Numbered from the stretch's first letter, positions 1 through 8,360 are shown. The stretch: 64,000 nt of DNA from Petrimonas sp. IBARAKI (GCA_002356435.2 AP018040.2:3472001-3536000), one strand, 5' to 3'. Made by a program: numbers and translations. The notes: generated from the sequence alone by a model not told the origin.

Positions 1-285
1 TGCTGTTTCAGCCAACCGGATACTTTCCGTAATGGAAGTATCTGAAATACCGACCAGCAGGGGCACTCTTTTTCGTATCAACCTGCTCGACTGACGAATC
101 ATTTCAATTCGGAGATTGATGGCCAGGTTTGAGGCTTCTCCTGTTGTCCCCAAAATAAAAATGCCGTGTACACCACCCGATATCACGTGTTCAATCAATC
201 TCTCCAAACCGGCAATATCCAGGGTGTTGTTGTCGATAAGCGGAGTTACAAGTGGGGTTACTATTCCCTGAACAATTTTTCTCAT
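1..285 (-). CDS. DapA/NanA-family aldolase, N-terminal part (partial)
   Basis: The first 95 codons of a TIM-barrel aldolase of the dihydrodipicolinate synthase/N-acetylneuraminate lyase family; the rest lies beyond base 1. The N-terminus MRKIVQGIVTPLVTPL is the usual first strand, and ILGTTGEASNL near residue 45 is the family's GTTGE substrate-carboxylate loop. The Schiff-base lysine and catalytic tyrosine are outside the window, so the substrate cannot be read. It follows a membrane protein and a LacI regulator on the same strand, so a catabolic 2-keto-3-deoxy sugar acid or sialic-acid-like substrate is more likely than lysine biosynthesis. That last step is inference. Confidence 0.85.
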   Translation of the reverse strand, partial: MRKIVQGIVTPLVTPLIDNNTLDIAGLERLIEHVISGGVHGIFILGTTGEASNLAINLRIEMIRQSSRLIRKRVPLLVGISDTSITESIRLAETA

Positions 286-416
286 ATGATTTAAATTATT
301 TATTTTCAAATTATAAGCAAGACATTTACTCACTTCAGCATAACAGGAGTAAACCAGCCTTAGGCTCCTTTCATGTATCTAAACTTTTAGTTGTGTAAAA
401 AATTGTTCGCATGAAT

Positions 417-1694
417 TTAGAAACGATTTTGTGTTCCCGGCAATCCCTCGTGGAGATTAACTGCAATAAACGACATGACCGTAATAAAAAGTATCACTGC
501 GACAAGCACCTTGAAGAGTTTCCGGGAGTCAACCTGTAACAAAGGATGTGATGAAAAAGGACTTCCCTGTATTCGTGTCAACATCAGTATCACAATTAAA
601 TTGACAACATAGAGGTGAATATTCAATGCTGCTTTTCCGCTCATCAGTCCGTTGATGATGTATCCAAAAAGAATGTATACTGAGAAGTAGACGATAAAAA
701 CAAAACGTATGTCTCCTACATTGAACCCTGTATGGACTTTTTTCAACCTATATCCGATCAAAGCTGCCGATATAACCAAGATAATCAGTGAGGATATGCT
801 GCTTATTTTGCCGGTCAGTTCAGGTTGCACAACCTCAGCTCCCGTTCTAAACCGCTCGATAACAGGATCAAACGAAAGAGATTGCTGAAATACAACGAAA
901 GGTATAACCAGAAACACCAGCACAAATGCCACTCTGTTTTCCCATGCTTTAACCGGAGAAACGGTTTGGGGCCACACTGAGGTAAAAATACCGTAGGCAA
1001 GGGCAATCCCTCCAAAAAATCCGATACTGTACTCCATGACATTCCACATATTAAACGGAATCTCCGCGACCATTCCAACAATTTGTAGAAAGTTTCCGAA
1101 AGCAAAGCCAAACCCTGTGCCGATACCGGTAATCAACGATATCCTGGTCGTTGCCGGAAATCCCTTTCGGGCAGTGTACCACAAAAAAGCAAGCGCAGCT
1201 CCCAGGCAAATGGCCCAGGCTTCCGAACGGGGAGGGGTCATTAACCATTCGAGTTGTTGAATCAAGAGCCCGTAAACGATTAGTCCTCCCATGCCCATTT
1301 GAGCAAAAAGGACTCCCCACTCCACCTTTCTCTCTTTCGAGGATTCCAGGGAAAGCCCCGTCAAACCTCCCCCCAATACCCCAAACAGTGTTCCGATAGC
1401 AAACAGCATCGTCAATCCGTATAAGGCATTTGGATAATTATTGCTCATACCGTAACCCACAACAAGACCGTAACTTATCATTCCTGTAATACCCCACCCG
1501 ACAGATGCTGCAAGCACTGTCGGCAACATTTTGCTGTACCAGTCTTTACGCCTCGAAACCAAGATCAGGCCCAGAGTGGCTATGCCACCTGCCCATGCTG
1601 CTCCCTGCTCATGTCCAAAGTGACCGCGGACTGCCCACGCAGTCCCCAGCGTCATCCCAACCATCAGTATATGCAATGCTTGATTTTTATTCAT
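417..1694 (-). CDS. Unrecognised polytopic membrane protein (putative transporter)
   Basis: A 425-residue, strongly hydrophobic protein with roughly ten or eleven membrane segments. I do not recognise a named family. The N-terminal segment carries a conserved-looking polar motif, RGHFGHEQGAAWAGG at about residues 23-37, containing two histidines, an arginine and a glutamate in an otherwise apolar helix, as expected for a substrate or ion site. There is no ATPase domain or signal peptide. It lies between a LacI regulator and a DapA-family aldolase on the same strand, 131 bases before the aldolase, so uptake of the aldolase substrate is the simplest role. A membrane enzyme cannot be excluded. 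The ATG at 1694 is the first in frame. Confidence 0.75.
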   Translation of the reverse strand: MNKNQALHILMVGMTLGTAWAVRGHFGHEQGAAWAGGIATLGLILVSRRKDWYSKMLPTVLAASVGWGITGMISYGLVVGYGMSNNYPNALYGLTMLFAIGTLFGVLGGGLTGLSLESSKERKVEWGVLFAQMGMGGLIVYGLLIQQLEWLMTPPRSEAWAICLGAALAFLWYTARKGFPATTRISLITGIGTGFGFAFGNFLQIVGMVAEIPFNMWNVMEYSIGFFGGIALAYGIFTSVWPQTVSPVKAWENRVAFVLVFLVIPFVVFQQSLSFDPVIERFRTGAEVVQPELTGKISSISSLIILVISAALIGYRLKKVHTGFNVGDIRFVFIVYFSVYILFGYIINGLMSGKAALNIHLYVVNLIVILMLTRIQGSPFSSHPLLQVDSRKLFKVLVAVILFITVMSFIAVNLHEGLPGTQNRF

Positions 1695-1770
1695 TGTTCA
1701 ATTCATTGTTTTCTTCTTATTCGTTCTGTCATCCAGTGCCTCTTCTTATTATCTTTTTAATCGCAGAAAT

Positions 1771-1786
1771 GCTAAAACGATTCAGC
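1771..1786. promoter_or_regulatory. Candidate LacI-family operator
   Basis: The 16-base sequence GCTAAAACGATTCAGC is an imperfect palindrome centred on CG, with the pattern GCTnAAnCGnTTnAGC (12 of 16 positions symmetric). A central CG flanked by AA/TT is typical of LacI-family operators. It lies in the gap between the lacI-type gene and the membrane protein gene, 77 bases before the latter's start, where a local repressor would act. No -7 box was found beside it, which weakens the case. Confidence 0.4.
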
Positions 1787-1887
1787 TATGTGGTAAAAAA
1801 ACAACATGACTTCCAAACCCTTCAGGTACAAAAAAATAAAAATAATGTTACCAATCCTATACGTTTTTATTAAGAAAAAATTAAGTT

Positions 1888-2928
1888 TTATACGTTATCC
1901 ATTTTGATGGATGAATGCTGTATAATCAGTTCCGGTTCGATAAACGTCTTGGAAAACTTACGGTTCTCCCCATATTTTATCTTATCTATCAAGGTATTAA
2001 CCGCTTCCTCCGTAATCATATCAATCGGTTGCTTGATATACGTTATCGGAGAATAGTACAAGTCGAACAACTCACTACCATAGAATCCTACCACTGCCAC
2101 ATCGTCGGGAATCCGCTTATTCAATTTGTTTAAACTTCGCAGGCCGGCTACCAACAAGGCATTTGTAATAAAAATTACGGCTTCCGCATTCTTTCTATTG
2201 ACTAAATAATCAAGTGCTTTTTCAACTTCGGGAAGCGGATGATCAATATTTACGCTTTTCACGTTAACGTATTCGCCAAGCTCATGGTTATTCATGGTTT
2301 CCTTATACCCGAGAATACGGTCTCTGATGTTACTCAATCCAGATTTATAAGAGATTAACGCAATATTTCTGTACCCTTGTTCAATTAAATGCATCGTAGC
2401 CTGTTTAGTCGCATTGAAATTGTTCAGGCACGAATAACTTACCTCCAGTTCAGGGAAATACCTGTCGATAAGTACAACAGGAATATTTTTCTTGTGTAAT
2501 TCGGCGATCATGCCTTCTGATCCCTCGCACGGAACGATGATTAATCCAGCAACACCCTTGTCAAGCATGACATCGATCAGTTGTCTGGTTTTTACTAAAC
2601 TCTCATCGGAACTGCCGAAAATGACCTTGTAATTAATTTCGTTGGTTTTGTTTTCAATGATACGCGAAATCGTTGAGTAGAAAGGATTTGAAATATCCGT
2701 CACGATTAACCCGATGAGTTGAGAGTTACCGGTACGCAATCCTTTGGCAACCATATTGGGTGAATATTGTAACTCCCTGGCCGCTCGTTTTACCAAAGTA
2801 GCCGTCTCCTCGCTTATCCTGTATTGCTTGGCTTTTCCGTTTAAAACAGCTGAAACCAACGTTTTGGATACGCCGATGTGGTTGGCCAAATCCTTTAAGG
2901 AAACTCTATCTCTGGGCTTTTCATCCAC
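1888..2928 (-). CDS. LacI-family transcriptional regulator
   Basis: A 346-residue regulator with an N-terminal helix-turn-helix (SLKDLANHIGVSKTLVSAVL at about residues 10-29), a hinge helix (SPNMVAKGLRTG) and a periplasmic-binding-protein-like ligand domain with typical phrases IGLIVTDISNPFYSTI and DDVAVVGF. It should bind DNA as a dimer and respond to a sugar or sugar derivative. I chose the GTG at 2928: no in-frame ATG lies near the HTH, and the longer TTG-initiated reading would overlap a well-formed promoter at 2950-2980. It heads a minus-strand group with the membrane protein and the aldolase and probably controls them. Confidence 0.9.
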   Translation of the reverse strand: MDEKPRDRVSLKDLANHIGVSKTLVSAVLNGKAKQYRISEETATLVKRAARELQYSPNMVAKGLRTGNSQLIGLIVTDISNPFYSTISRIIENKTNEINYKVIFGSSDESLVKTRQLIDVMLDKGVAGLIIVPCEGSEGMIAELHKKNIPVVLIDRYFPELEVSYSCLNNFNATKQATMHLIEQGYRNIALISYKSGLSNIRDRILGYKETMNNHELGEYVNVKSVNIDHPLPEVEKALDYLVNRKNAEAVIFITNALLVAGLRSLNKLNKRIPDDVAVVGFYGSELFDLYYSPITYIKQPIDMITEEAVNTLIDKIKYGENRKFSKTFIEPELIIQHSSIKMDNV

Positions 2929-2949
2929 AACAGTTATTGTTTTTCTCCA

Positions 2950-2980
2950 CAAAAATATCTTGCTGTATCGAATCAGCAAA
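2950..2980 (-). promoter_or_regulatory. Promoter of the lacI-type gene
   Basis: On the minus strand a -33 TTTG (2980-2977) is followed after 19 bases by the -7 box TATTTTTG (2957-2950). This is an exact match to the Bacteroidetes consensus TTTG-N19-21-TAnnTTTG. Transcription should begin near 2943, about 15 bases before the GTG start. Confidence 0.7.
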
Positions 2981-3166
2981 ATATTTTAAGTTAAAAAACA
3001 ACCTTTATGCTGTAAAACATATATCATCTGATTTTAGGGAAATGCCATTTACCTGGATACCTGAGTTAATCCGGAAAAATCATTGTAAACCTGCATCCGA
3101 CCGCATCATCAATTCATTTGATGGCAAAGTGGTACCAGAAGTGGTGTTGTAGTCATATTCCTTAAA

Positions 3167-3207
3167 AGAAAATCCCTAGCAAATTATTTATTTGCAAGGG
3201 ATTTTCT
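3167..3207 (-). terminator. Intrinsic terminator after tRNA-Ser
   Basis: An 18-base inverted repeat (arms 3167-3184 and 3190-3207, one mismatch, five-base loop) lies just downstream of the tRNA on the minus strand. Reading that strand, the descending arm runs into TTTTCTTTTAAG, giving the U-rich tail of a factor-independent terminator. Confidence 0.8.
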
Positions 3208-3214
3208 TTCTTAG

Positions 3215-3301
3215 CGGAAGCGGGGGGATTCGAACCCCCGGTACAGTTACCCGTACGTCAGTTTAGCAAACTGGTGGTTTCAGCCACTCACCCACACTTC
3301 C
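3215..3301 (-). tRNA. tRNA-Ser (anticodon GCT)
   Basis: An 87-base tRNA with a seven-pair acceptor stem (GGAAGTG with CGCTTCC, one G-U pair), the anticodon arm loop TTGCTAA containing GCT, a long variable arm (class II, as serine tRNAs require) and a T arm with GGTTCGAATCC. CCA is not encoded. It decodes AGC/AGU. A consensus promoter precedes it and a strong hairpin terminator follows, so it is a single-gene transcript. Confidence 0.95.
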
Positions 3302-3328
3302 CGGTAGGACTTCCGACCAAATTGGGTG

Positions 3329-3360
3329 CAAATATACAAGATTGTTTTCATCTTGTCAAA
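3329..3360 (-). promoter_or_regulatory. Promoter of tRNA-Ser
   Basis: On the minus strand, -33 TTTG (3360-3357), 20 bases of spacer, and -7 TATATTTG (3336-3329). This is a full match to the Bacteroidetes promoter consensus and lies 28 bases before the mature tRNA 5' end. Confidence 0.75.
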
Positions 3361-3390
3361 AAAAACGGGAGATTTCTATTTAAATCTTCC

Positions 3391-3398
3391 TACATTTG
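3391..3398 (+). promoter_or_regulatory. -7 box upstream of mltG
   Basis: TACATTTG matches TAnnTTTG and lies 28 bases before the mltG ATG. No clear -33 TTTG was found at the standard spacing. Confidence 0.5.
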
Positions 3399-3426
3399 TG
3401 CAGTTTTTCAAATCACTTTTGGACGT

Positions 3427-4467
3427 ATGGAGCAAAAACCAAAAAGAAAAGGCAGAAAAATTTTTCTATGGGCAATACTTTCCCTGTTGCTGATAGTAAT
3501 TGCAGGGGTAGTTGTTGTCAGAAAAACCATTTTCAAGCCATTCAGCCTGGAAGAAACGGTGTACATTTATATTGATAACGAGAAGAACTACGAAGAGGTA
3601 ATCACCCAATTAAAAAAAGCGGACCTGCCGTCGGAGCAGCTCTTCAGGATCTTGTCGGAAAGGATGAACTATCCCAGCAACTTAAAAACTGGAAGATATG
3701 CCGTTAAAGACGGGATGACCATGCCCGACGTGATTCGCATGCTGCGTGCCGGAATTCAAACACCGGTAAAACTCACGTTCAACAATGTCCGTACCAAGGA
3801 AGACCTGGCCGGTAGAATCTCACAGCAACTGATGATGGACAGCACCCTATTGGTAAACGCACTGAATGACCCGGAAAAAATAAAAGAGGTCGGGTTTGAC
3901 GAAAACACGCTGACGGCCCTGTTTATCCCCAACACCTATGAAGTGTACTGGGACACAAGCATTGACCATTTCCTCAACCGGATGAAAAAGGAATACGATC
4001 GCTTCTGGAGCGACGCACGGAAAAGTAAAGCGGAAAAAATCGGATTATCACCGGTGCAGGTTTCTACACTGGCATCGATTGTGGAAGAAGAGGCCACCTA
4101 CTCCGACGAATATCCGGTTGTGGCCGGATTGTATCTCAACCGGTTAAAAAAAGGGATGCGGCTTGAGGCTGATCCGACGGTGAAATTTGCCGTTGGCGAT
4201 TTCTCGTTGCGGCGTATCTTGTTCCGTCACCTGGAAGTGGAATCACCTTATAACACCTACAGGAATACCGGATTACCACCCGGGCCAATCCGAATACCAT
4301 CCATCCAGGCTATTGACGGAACCTTGTCTCCACAACAGCACAATTATCTTTTTATGTGCGCTAAAGAAGATCTGTCGGGCAGGCATAATTTTGCGGCCAC
4401 TCACGCAGAGCATTCGCGCAATGCAGCGCGTTACCAGCGGGCGCTCAATGAAAGGGGTATCTTTTAA
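3427..4467 (+). CDS. mltG: Endolytic murein transglycosylase MltG
   Basis: A 346-residue inner-membrane protein with one N-terminal membrane helix at about residues 11-31 after a basic head (KPKRKGRK), then a LysM-like region and the MltG/YceG catalytic domain. It cleaves nascent peptidoglycan glycan strands and helps set their length. The catalytic glutamate is E220 in ASIVEEEAT, and the family phrases LEADPTVKFA (about 246-255) and SPYNTY with GLPPGPI follow. A longer in-frame reading from 3274 was rejected because it runs through the tRNA, and 3427 follows a -7 box. It converges on the aldo/keto reductase gene with only six bases between the stop codons. Confidence 0.95.
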   Translation: MEQKPKRKGRKIFLWAILSLLLIVIAGVVVVRKTIFKPFSLEETVYIYIDNEKNYEEVITQLKKADLPSEQLFRILSERMNYPSNLKTGRYAVKDGMTMPDVIRMLRAGIQTPVKLTFNNVRTKEDLAGRISQQLMMDSTLLVNALNDPEKIKEVGFDENTLTALFIPNTYEVYWDTSIDHFLNRMKKEYDRFWSDARKSKAEKIGLSPVQVSTLASIVEEEATYSDEYPVVAGLYLNRLKKGMRLEADPTVKFAVGDFSLRRILFRHLEVESPYNTYRNTGLPPGPIRIPSIQAIDGTLSPQQHNYLFMCAKEDLSGRHNFAATHAEHSRNAARYQRALNERGIF

Positions 4468-4473
4468 AACACC

Positions 4474-5304
4474 TCAGAAAGTTATCTCATCGGGGTGCAT
4501 ACCCGTCCGGTAATTTCTGTCGAGTGACCGGATGAACTGCATTTCTTCCGGGGTGAGTTCAAAATCAAAAATATCCAGGTTCGCTTGCTGTCGTTCTTGG
4601 CTGGACGATTTGGGAATAGCAATCACTCCACGTTGAAGATCCCACCTCAACACGACCTGAGCGGGTGACTTTCCATACCTCTCCCCTATTTCCTGCAATA
4701 CCTGCTCTTTGAGAAGAGGGACCTTATTGCTTCCCAACGGGCTCCAGGCTTCACAAATGATCCCGTTTTCCGCACAAAAACCGACCAAATCATCCAACAC
4801 CACATAAGGATGCATCTCGACCTGGTTCACAGCCGGTGGGATGTTTGCCTCTTCCAGAATTGTTTCAAGATGATGTTGCAGGTGGTTGCTTAATCCAATG
4901 GATTTCGCTTTCCCCGAAGCGTAGATTTTCTCCATTTGCCGCCAGGTGGAAACAAGCTTTCCTTTTACGGGCCAGTGGATCAGATAAAGATCGATGTAGC
5001 CGATATTCAACAGTTGCATGCTCCTGTCGAAAGCCTGCGGAACAGCTTCTTTCATCACATCATCCCCCCAAAGTTTGGTGGTGACAAAAATCTCTTCACG
5101 CGGTATTCCGCTCTCACGAATAGCTTTGCCGATCGGAGCTTCGTTGCCGTATAAAGTTGCCGTGTCAATATGTCTGTAACCCACATCCAAAGCCGTCCTG
5201 ATAGCACGATAAACATCATTATCTGTTTCCCCAATTCTGTAGGTTCCTAGACCCAGCATAGGTATTTTGATGCCGTTATTCAATAAAGTATATTCCATGT
5301 TCAT
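4474..5304 (-). CDS. Aldo/keto reductase
   Basis: A 276-residue NAD(P)H-dependent oxidoreductase with the AKR barrel signature. The full catalytic tetrad is present: D47 (HIDTA), Y52 (LYGNE), K77 (TTKLW) and H110 (LIHWP). The cofactor-binding end has AIPKSSSQER. It resembles the 2,5-diketo-gluconate reductase/prostaglandin-F-synthase-like branch, but the physiological carbonyl substrate cannot be read from sequence. Its ATG overlaps the ribF stop codon (ATGA), so it is probably translated by coupling with ribF. Its 3' end faces mltG with no terminator between them. Confidence 0.9.
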   Translation of the reverse strand: MNMEYTLLNNGIKIPMLGLGTYRIGETDNDVYRAIRTALDVGYRHIDTATLYGNEAPIGKAIRESGIPREEIFVTTKLWGDDVMKEAVPQAFDRSMQLLNIGYIDLYLIHWPVKGKLVSTWRQMEKIYASGKAKSIGLSNHLQHHLETILEEANIPPAVNQVEMHPYVVLDDLVGFCAENGIICEAWSPLGSNKVPLLKEQVLQEIGERYGKSPAQVVLRWDLQRGVIAIPKSSSQERQQANLDIFDFELTPEEMQFIRSLDRNYRTGMHPDEITF

Positions 5305-6236
5305 ACGTTTTTTAACCGTTTCATCACATTGTCCTTATCCCGGTATATTTGATCAATAAGCTGTTGGATACTTTCAAATTTTTCATCCCCACGGATGAAA
5401 TCGATAAATTCAACCGTCAACGACTCGTTGTACAGGTCTCCGTCGAAATCGAAAATATTCACTTCAACACTGATCTCCGTTCCGTTCTGCAATGTCGGAC
5501 GCGTACCGATATATAACATTCCCTGATGTGTTTTATCCCTAAAGTGAACCAAGACGGCGTAAACCCCCAATAGAGGGACGACCTTGTATTTCTCCCACGC
5601 TTTCACATTGGCAGTCGGAAAGCCGATGGTCCGCCCCACCTGATAACCTTCCACTATTTTTCCCGACAGGGTATAATTGTAAGTCAGCAATTGATTGGCC
5701 TTCGCAATTTCACCCTTCATCAACAAACGCCTGATCCGGGAAGAGCTCACATCTTCGCCATCCACACGCATTTCCGTAGCCTGAATAATATTCATCCCTA
5801 CAGCCTTGCCATATAATACATACTCCTTGATGCCCTCTTCCCGGTTGTGTCCGAACCGGTGATCGTAACCCACCAACATAGTATGGACATGAATCTTCTC
5901 TTTCAGTACCCGGGTAATAAATTCACTGGCCGTCAACTTCGACAGCTCCACGGTAAACGGCAGACTGATGCAATAATCTATTCCTGTCGCGGCCAACTGC
6001 TCCAGTTTTTCTTCATAACCGCAAAGCAATTTAGGCTGATAATCAGCGTGCAGTACCTTTCTCGGATGTACAGGAAAAGTGACCACGGCTGATGGCAGAC
6101 CTAGCCGGTCAGCTTCCGTTTTTACCTGTTCTATCAGGTGCCGGTGCCCGATGTGAACTCCATCAAAAAAGCCCAGGGTAGCGACGACCTCAGGTAGTTC
6201 CGTTTCAATTCTATGGGTTAAATCAATGACTTGCAA
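5301..6236 (-). CDS. ribF: Bifunctional riboflavin kinase/FMN adenylyltransferase
   Basis: A 311-residue cytosolic enzyme that phosphorylates riboflavin to FMN and adenylates FMN to FAD. The N-terminal adenylyltransferase domain has GFFDGVHIGHRHL near residues 22-34 and the SSSRIRRLL phrase. The C-terminal flavokinase domain has GRTIGFPTANV and LLGVYAV. The start is TTG at 6236. It is supported by a strong Shine-Dalgarno AAAGGAG (revcomp of 6242-6248) five bases upstream, which is unusual in this phylum, and no nearby in-frame ATG competes. No FMN riboswitch is visible upstream. Confidence 0.95.
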   Translation of the reverse strand: MQVIDLTHRIETELPEVVATLGFFDGVHIGHRHLIEQVKTEADRLGLPSAVVTFPVHPRKVLHADYQPKLLCGYEEKLEQLAATGIDYCISLPFTVELSKLTASEFITRVLKEKIHVHTMLVGYDHRFGHNREEGIKEYVLYGKAVGMNIIQATEMRVDGEDVSSSRIRRLLMKGEIAKANQLLTYNYTLSGKIVEGYQVGRTIGFPTANVKAWEKYKVVPLLGVYAVLVHFRDKTHQGMLYIGTRPTLQNGTEISVEVNIFDFDGDLYNESLTVEFIDFIRGDEKFESIQQLIDQIYRDKDNVMKRLKNV

Positions 6237-6293
6237 AATTTCTCCTTTTTGTGAGTATTCTTAACGCCTGAACGTTGCTTTTAGTTTTGGCAT

Positions 6294-6328
6294 GTAATAA
6301 AAGACCCCGAAACAGAATTTCGAGGTCT
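6294..6328 (-). terminator. Terminator downstream of the serine palmitoyltransferase gene
   Basis: The hairpin AGACCtCGAAA / TTTCGgGGTCT (6302-6328, one internal mismatch) is followed on the minus strand by TTTTATTA. It lies 22 bases after the serine palmitoyltransferase stop codon and separates that gene from ribF. Confidence 0.75.
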
Positions 6329-6349
6329 CACAGCTGTCTGTGCTGTATG

Positions 6350-7540
6350 CTAGATTACGCCATACTTCCTGAACATTTTTTCAATATGATCTATGGCGTA
6401 GTCAATTTGTTCGTATGTATGTGTTGCCATCAACGAGAAACGGAGAAGGGTTTCGTTGGGTGCAACAGCAGGCGGAACAACCGGATTCACAAAAATACCT
6501 TCTTCAAACAGTTGTTTCGTAATGGCAAATGTTTTCTCATCACTACGGATATAGAGCGGAATAATCGGTGTAGATGTAGGCCCTACCTCGAACCCGCGGT
6601 CTTTGAATTGTTGAATGGTGTAATGCGTCAGCTCCCACAAATTCTTTATCCTTTCGGGTTCCGCACGCAAGATATCCAGGGCCGCAGATGCAGCAGCAGT
6701 CGCAGCAGGTGTTATGCTCGCGCTAAAAATATAGGTCCGGGCATTGTGCCGCAGGTAGTTGATCGTGTGATAATCCCCGGCGATGAACCCACCGATAGAG
6801 GCCAGGGATTTGCTGAAAGTCCCCATAATAAGGTCCACATCGGGTAGTAATCCGAAATGGTCGCAAGTGCCCTTCCCGTTGTACCTCCTCCCCAAAACTC
6901 CCAGTCCGTGCGCTTCATCTACCATGATGTTGGCGTTATACTTTCTGGCCAGCTTAACGATTCCCGGCAAATCCGCCAGGTCCCCCTCCATACTGAATAC
7001 GCCATCTACCACAATCAGTTTCACCTTGTTGGGATCGCAACGCTTCAGTTGCCTTTCGAGCGATACCATATCGTTGTGACGGAATTTGAACTTGGTTGAG
7101 AAAGAGACACGAATACCTTCGATAATGGAGGCGTGGTTCCGCTCATCCCATATGATGTAATCCTCTCGTCCGGTAATCGCACCCAGGACACCTTCGTTGA
7201 CAGTGAATCCGGTGGAGAAAACGATAGCGTCATCTTTTCTTAAAAAATTAGCCAACTTACGCTCGAGTTCTATATGAATATCCAGTGTCCCGTTTAAAAA
7301 ACGTGAACCAGCCATACCTGTTCCATATTTTTGAGTGGCTTCAACAGCCGCTTCCTTTACTTTGGGATGATTGGTGAGCCCCAGGTAAGCGTTTGACCCA
7401 AACATCAACACTTTCTTACCGTTGATAACTACCTCCGTGTCCTGATCGCTTTCGATAACCCTGAAATATGGATAAATGCCTGCCGCTTTAAATTTCTGCG
7501 GGGCATCATATTTCATCATCTTCTCTTTTAACAGATTCAT
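6350..7540 (-). CDS. spt: Serine palmitoyltransferase (alpha-oxoamine synthase)
   Basis: A 396-residue PLP enzyme of the alpha-oxoamine synthase family. It condenses serine with palmitoyl-CoA to 3-ketodihydrosphingosine, the first step of Bacteroidales sphingolipid synthesis. The PLP lysine is K244 in GTFSKSLAS; H136 (RNHAS) stacks on the cofactor, and D208/H211 lie in VDEAHG. The N-terminus LLKEKMMKYDAPQKFKAAG and PYFRVIESDQDTEV closely match my memory of the Bacteroides enzyme, which favours SPT over KBL or BioF; glycine C-acetyltransferase remains the alternative. It is monocistronic, with its own promoter and terminator. Confidence 0.88.
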   Translation of the reverse strand: MNLLKEKMMKYDAPQKFKAAGIYPYFRVIESDQDTEVVINGKKVLMFGSNAYLGLTNHPKVKEAAVEATQKYGTGMAGSRFLNGTLDIHIELERKLANFLRKDDAIVFSTGFTVNEGVLGAITGREDYIIWDERNHASIIEGIRVSFSTKFKFRHNDMVSLERQLKRCDPNKVKLIVVDGVFSMEGDLADLPGIVKLARKYNANIMVDEAHGLGVLGRRYNGKGTCDHFGLLPDVDLIMGTFSKSLASIGGFIAGDYHTINYLRHNARTYIFSASITPAATAAASAALDILRAEPERIKNLWELTHYTIQQFKDRGFEVGPTSTPIIPLYIRSDEKTFAITKQLFEEGIFVNPVVPPAVAPNETLLRFSLMATHTYEQIDYAIDHIEKMFRKYGVI

Positions 7541-7598
7541 CAGATAAAAATTAAAATGAGTTTGGATATTTTATCTATTTCCAATAAAAACCAGGATA

Positions 7599-7628
7599 CA
7601 AAGATACGAATATTTCTCATAATGCGAA
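7599..7628 (-). promoter_or_regulatory. spt: Promoter of the serine palmitoyltransferase gene
   Basis: On the minus strand the -7 box is TATCTTTG (7606-7599). A -33 element TTCG (7628-7625), one base off TTTG, lies 18 bases upstream. The box is 59 bases before the ATG. Confidence 0.6.
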
Positions 7629-7817
7629 GTGGGCAGGTAAAAATATACTTTCAAATCAAAACAACTGATAATATGACACTTGACCTCTTTTACCTTTTTG
7701 TTTCAGGTTATTGAAAACCCGGTCGAGTGGCACAAAAAGCAAAACCAAACGTAAACATTTTCATGAGAAAAACGTTTAACAGGGTAAGATTAACGAATTA
7801 TTAAAAAAACAAACACT

Positions 7818-8339
7818 ATGGTAAGTAAAAATTTAGAAAAAGCTATCAACGAGCAAGTTAATGCAGAGTTCTGGTCAGCCTATCTGTATCTGTCCATGTC
7901 GGCTCATTTCGCCAATGAAGGATTGATGGGATTTGCTAACTGGTTTAAAGTACAGTTTCAGGAAGAACAAGACCACGCCCTCAAATTCATGGATTACCTG
8001 ATTGCCAAAGGCAACAAGGTGGAGTTGAAACCGATTGAGAAAGTAGATACCTCATGGGAATCTATATTAAAAGCTTTCGAAGACACCCTGGCACACGAAA
8101 AAGTGGTGACCGGACTGATTAACAATCTGGTAGGCTTAGCCAGGAGCGAAAACGACTATGCGACCGAAAACATGCTTCAATGGTTTGTAAACGAGCAGGT
8201 TGAAGAAGAAGAAACCGCGCAGGGAATGATCGACAGCCTGAAACTGATCGGCACCAACGGCTTCGGAATCTATACAATGGACAAAGAACTGGCACAACGC
8301 AGCTATACTCCGCTTAACACCGCTACAACTGGTGCATAG
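7818..8339 (+). CDS. ftnA: Non-heme ferritin
   Basis: A 173-residue four-helix ferritin that assembles into a 24-mer cage storing iron as a ferric mineral. The ferroxidase ligands are visible: E17 (NAEFWSAYLY), E50 and H53 (EEQDHALKF), E94 (AHEKVV) and Q127 within NEQVEEEE, with E126/E129/E130 available for the third iron site as in bacterial FtnA. There is no heme-binding methionine pattern of bacterioferritin. It has its own terminator downstream. I found no clear TAnnTTTG box in the upstream 277-base gap. Confidence 0.96.
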   Translation: MVSKNLEKAINEQVNAEFWSAYLYLSMSAHFANEGLMGFANWFKVQFQEEQDHALKFMDYLIAKGNKVELKPIEKVDTSWESILKAFEDTLAHEKVVTGLINNLVGLARSENDYATENMLQWFVNEQVEEEETAQGMIDSLKLIGTNGFGIYTMDKELAQRSYTPLNTATTGA

Positions 8340-8360
8340 TTTTTTCAACCAGACACACTC

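Noticed and set aside
2981-3152. Gene remnant ending DGKVVPEVVL upstream of the tRNA
   Set aside because: The open frame overlaps the lacI promoter and 5' end and shows no conserved domain; too weak to call a pseudogene.
3274-3426. N-terminal extension of mltG
   Set aside because: It would translate through the tRNA-Ser gene and lies mostly upstream of the mltG -7 box.
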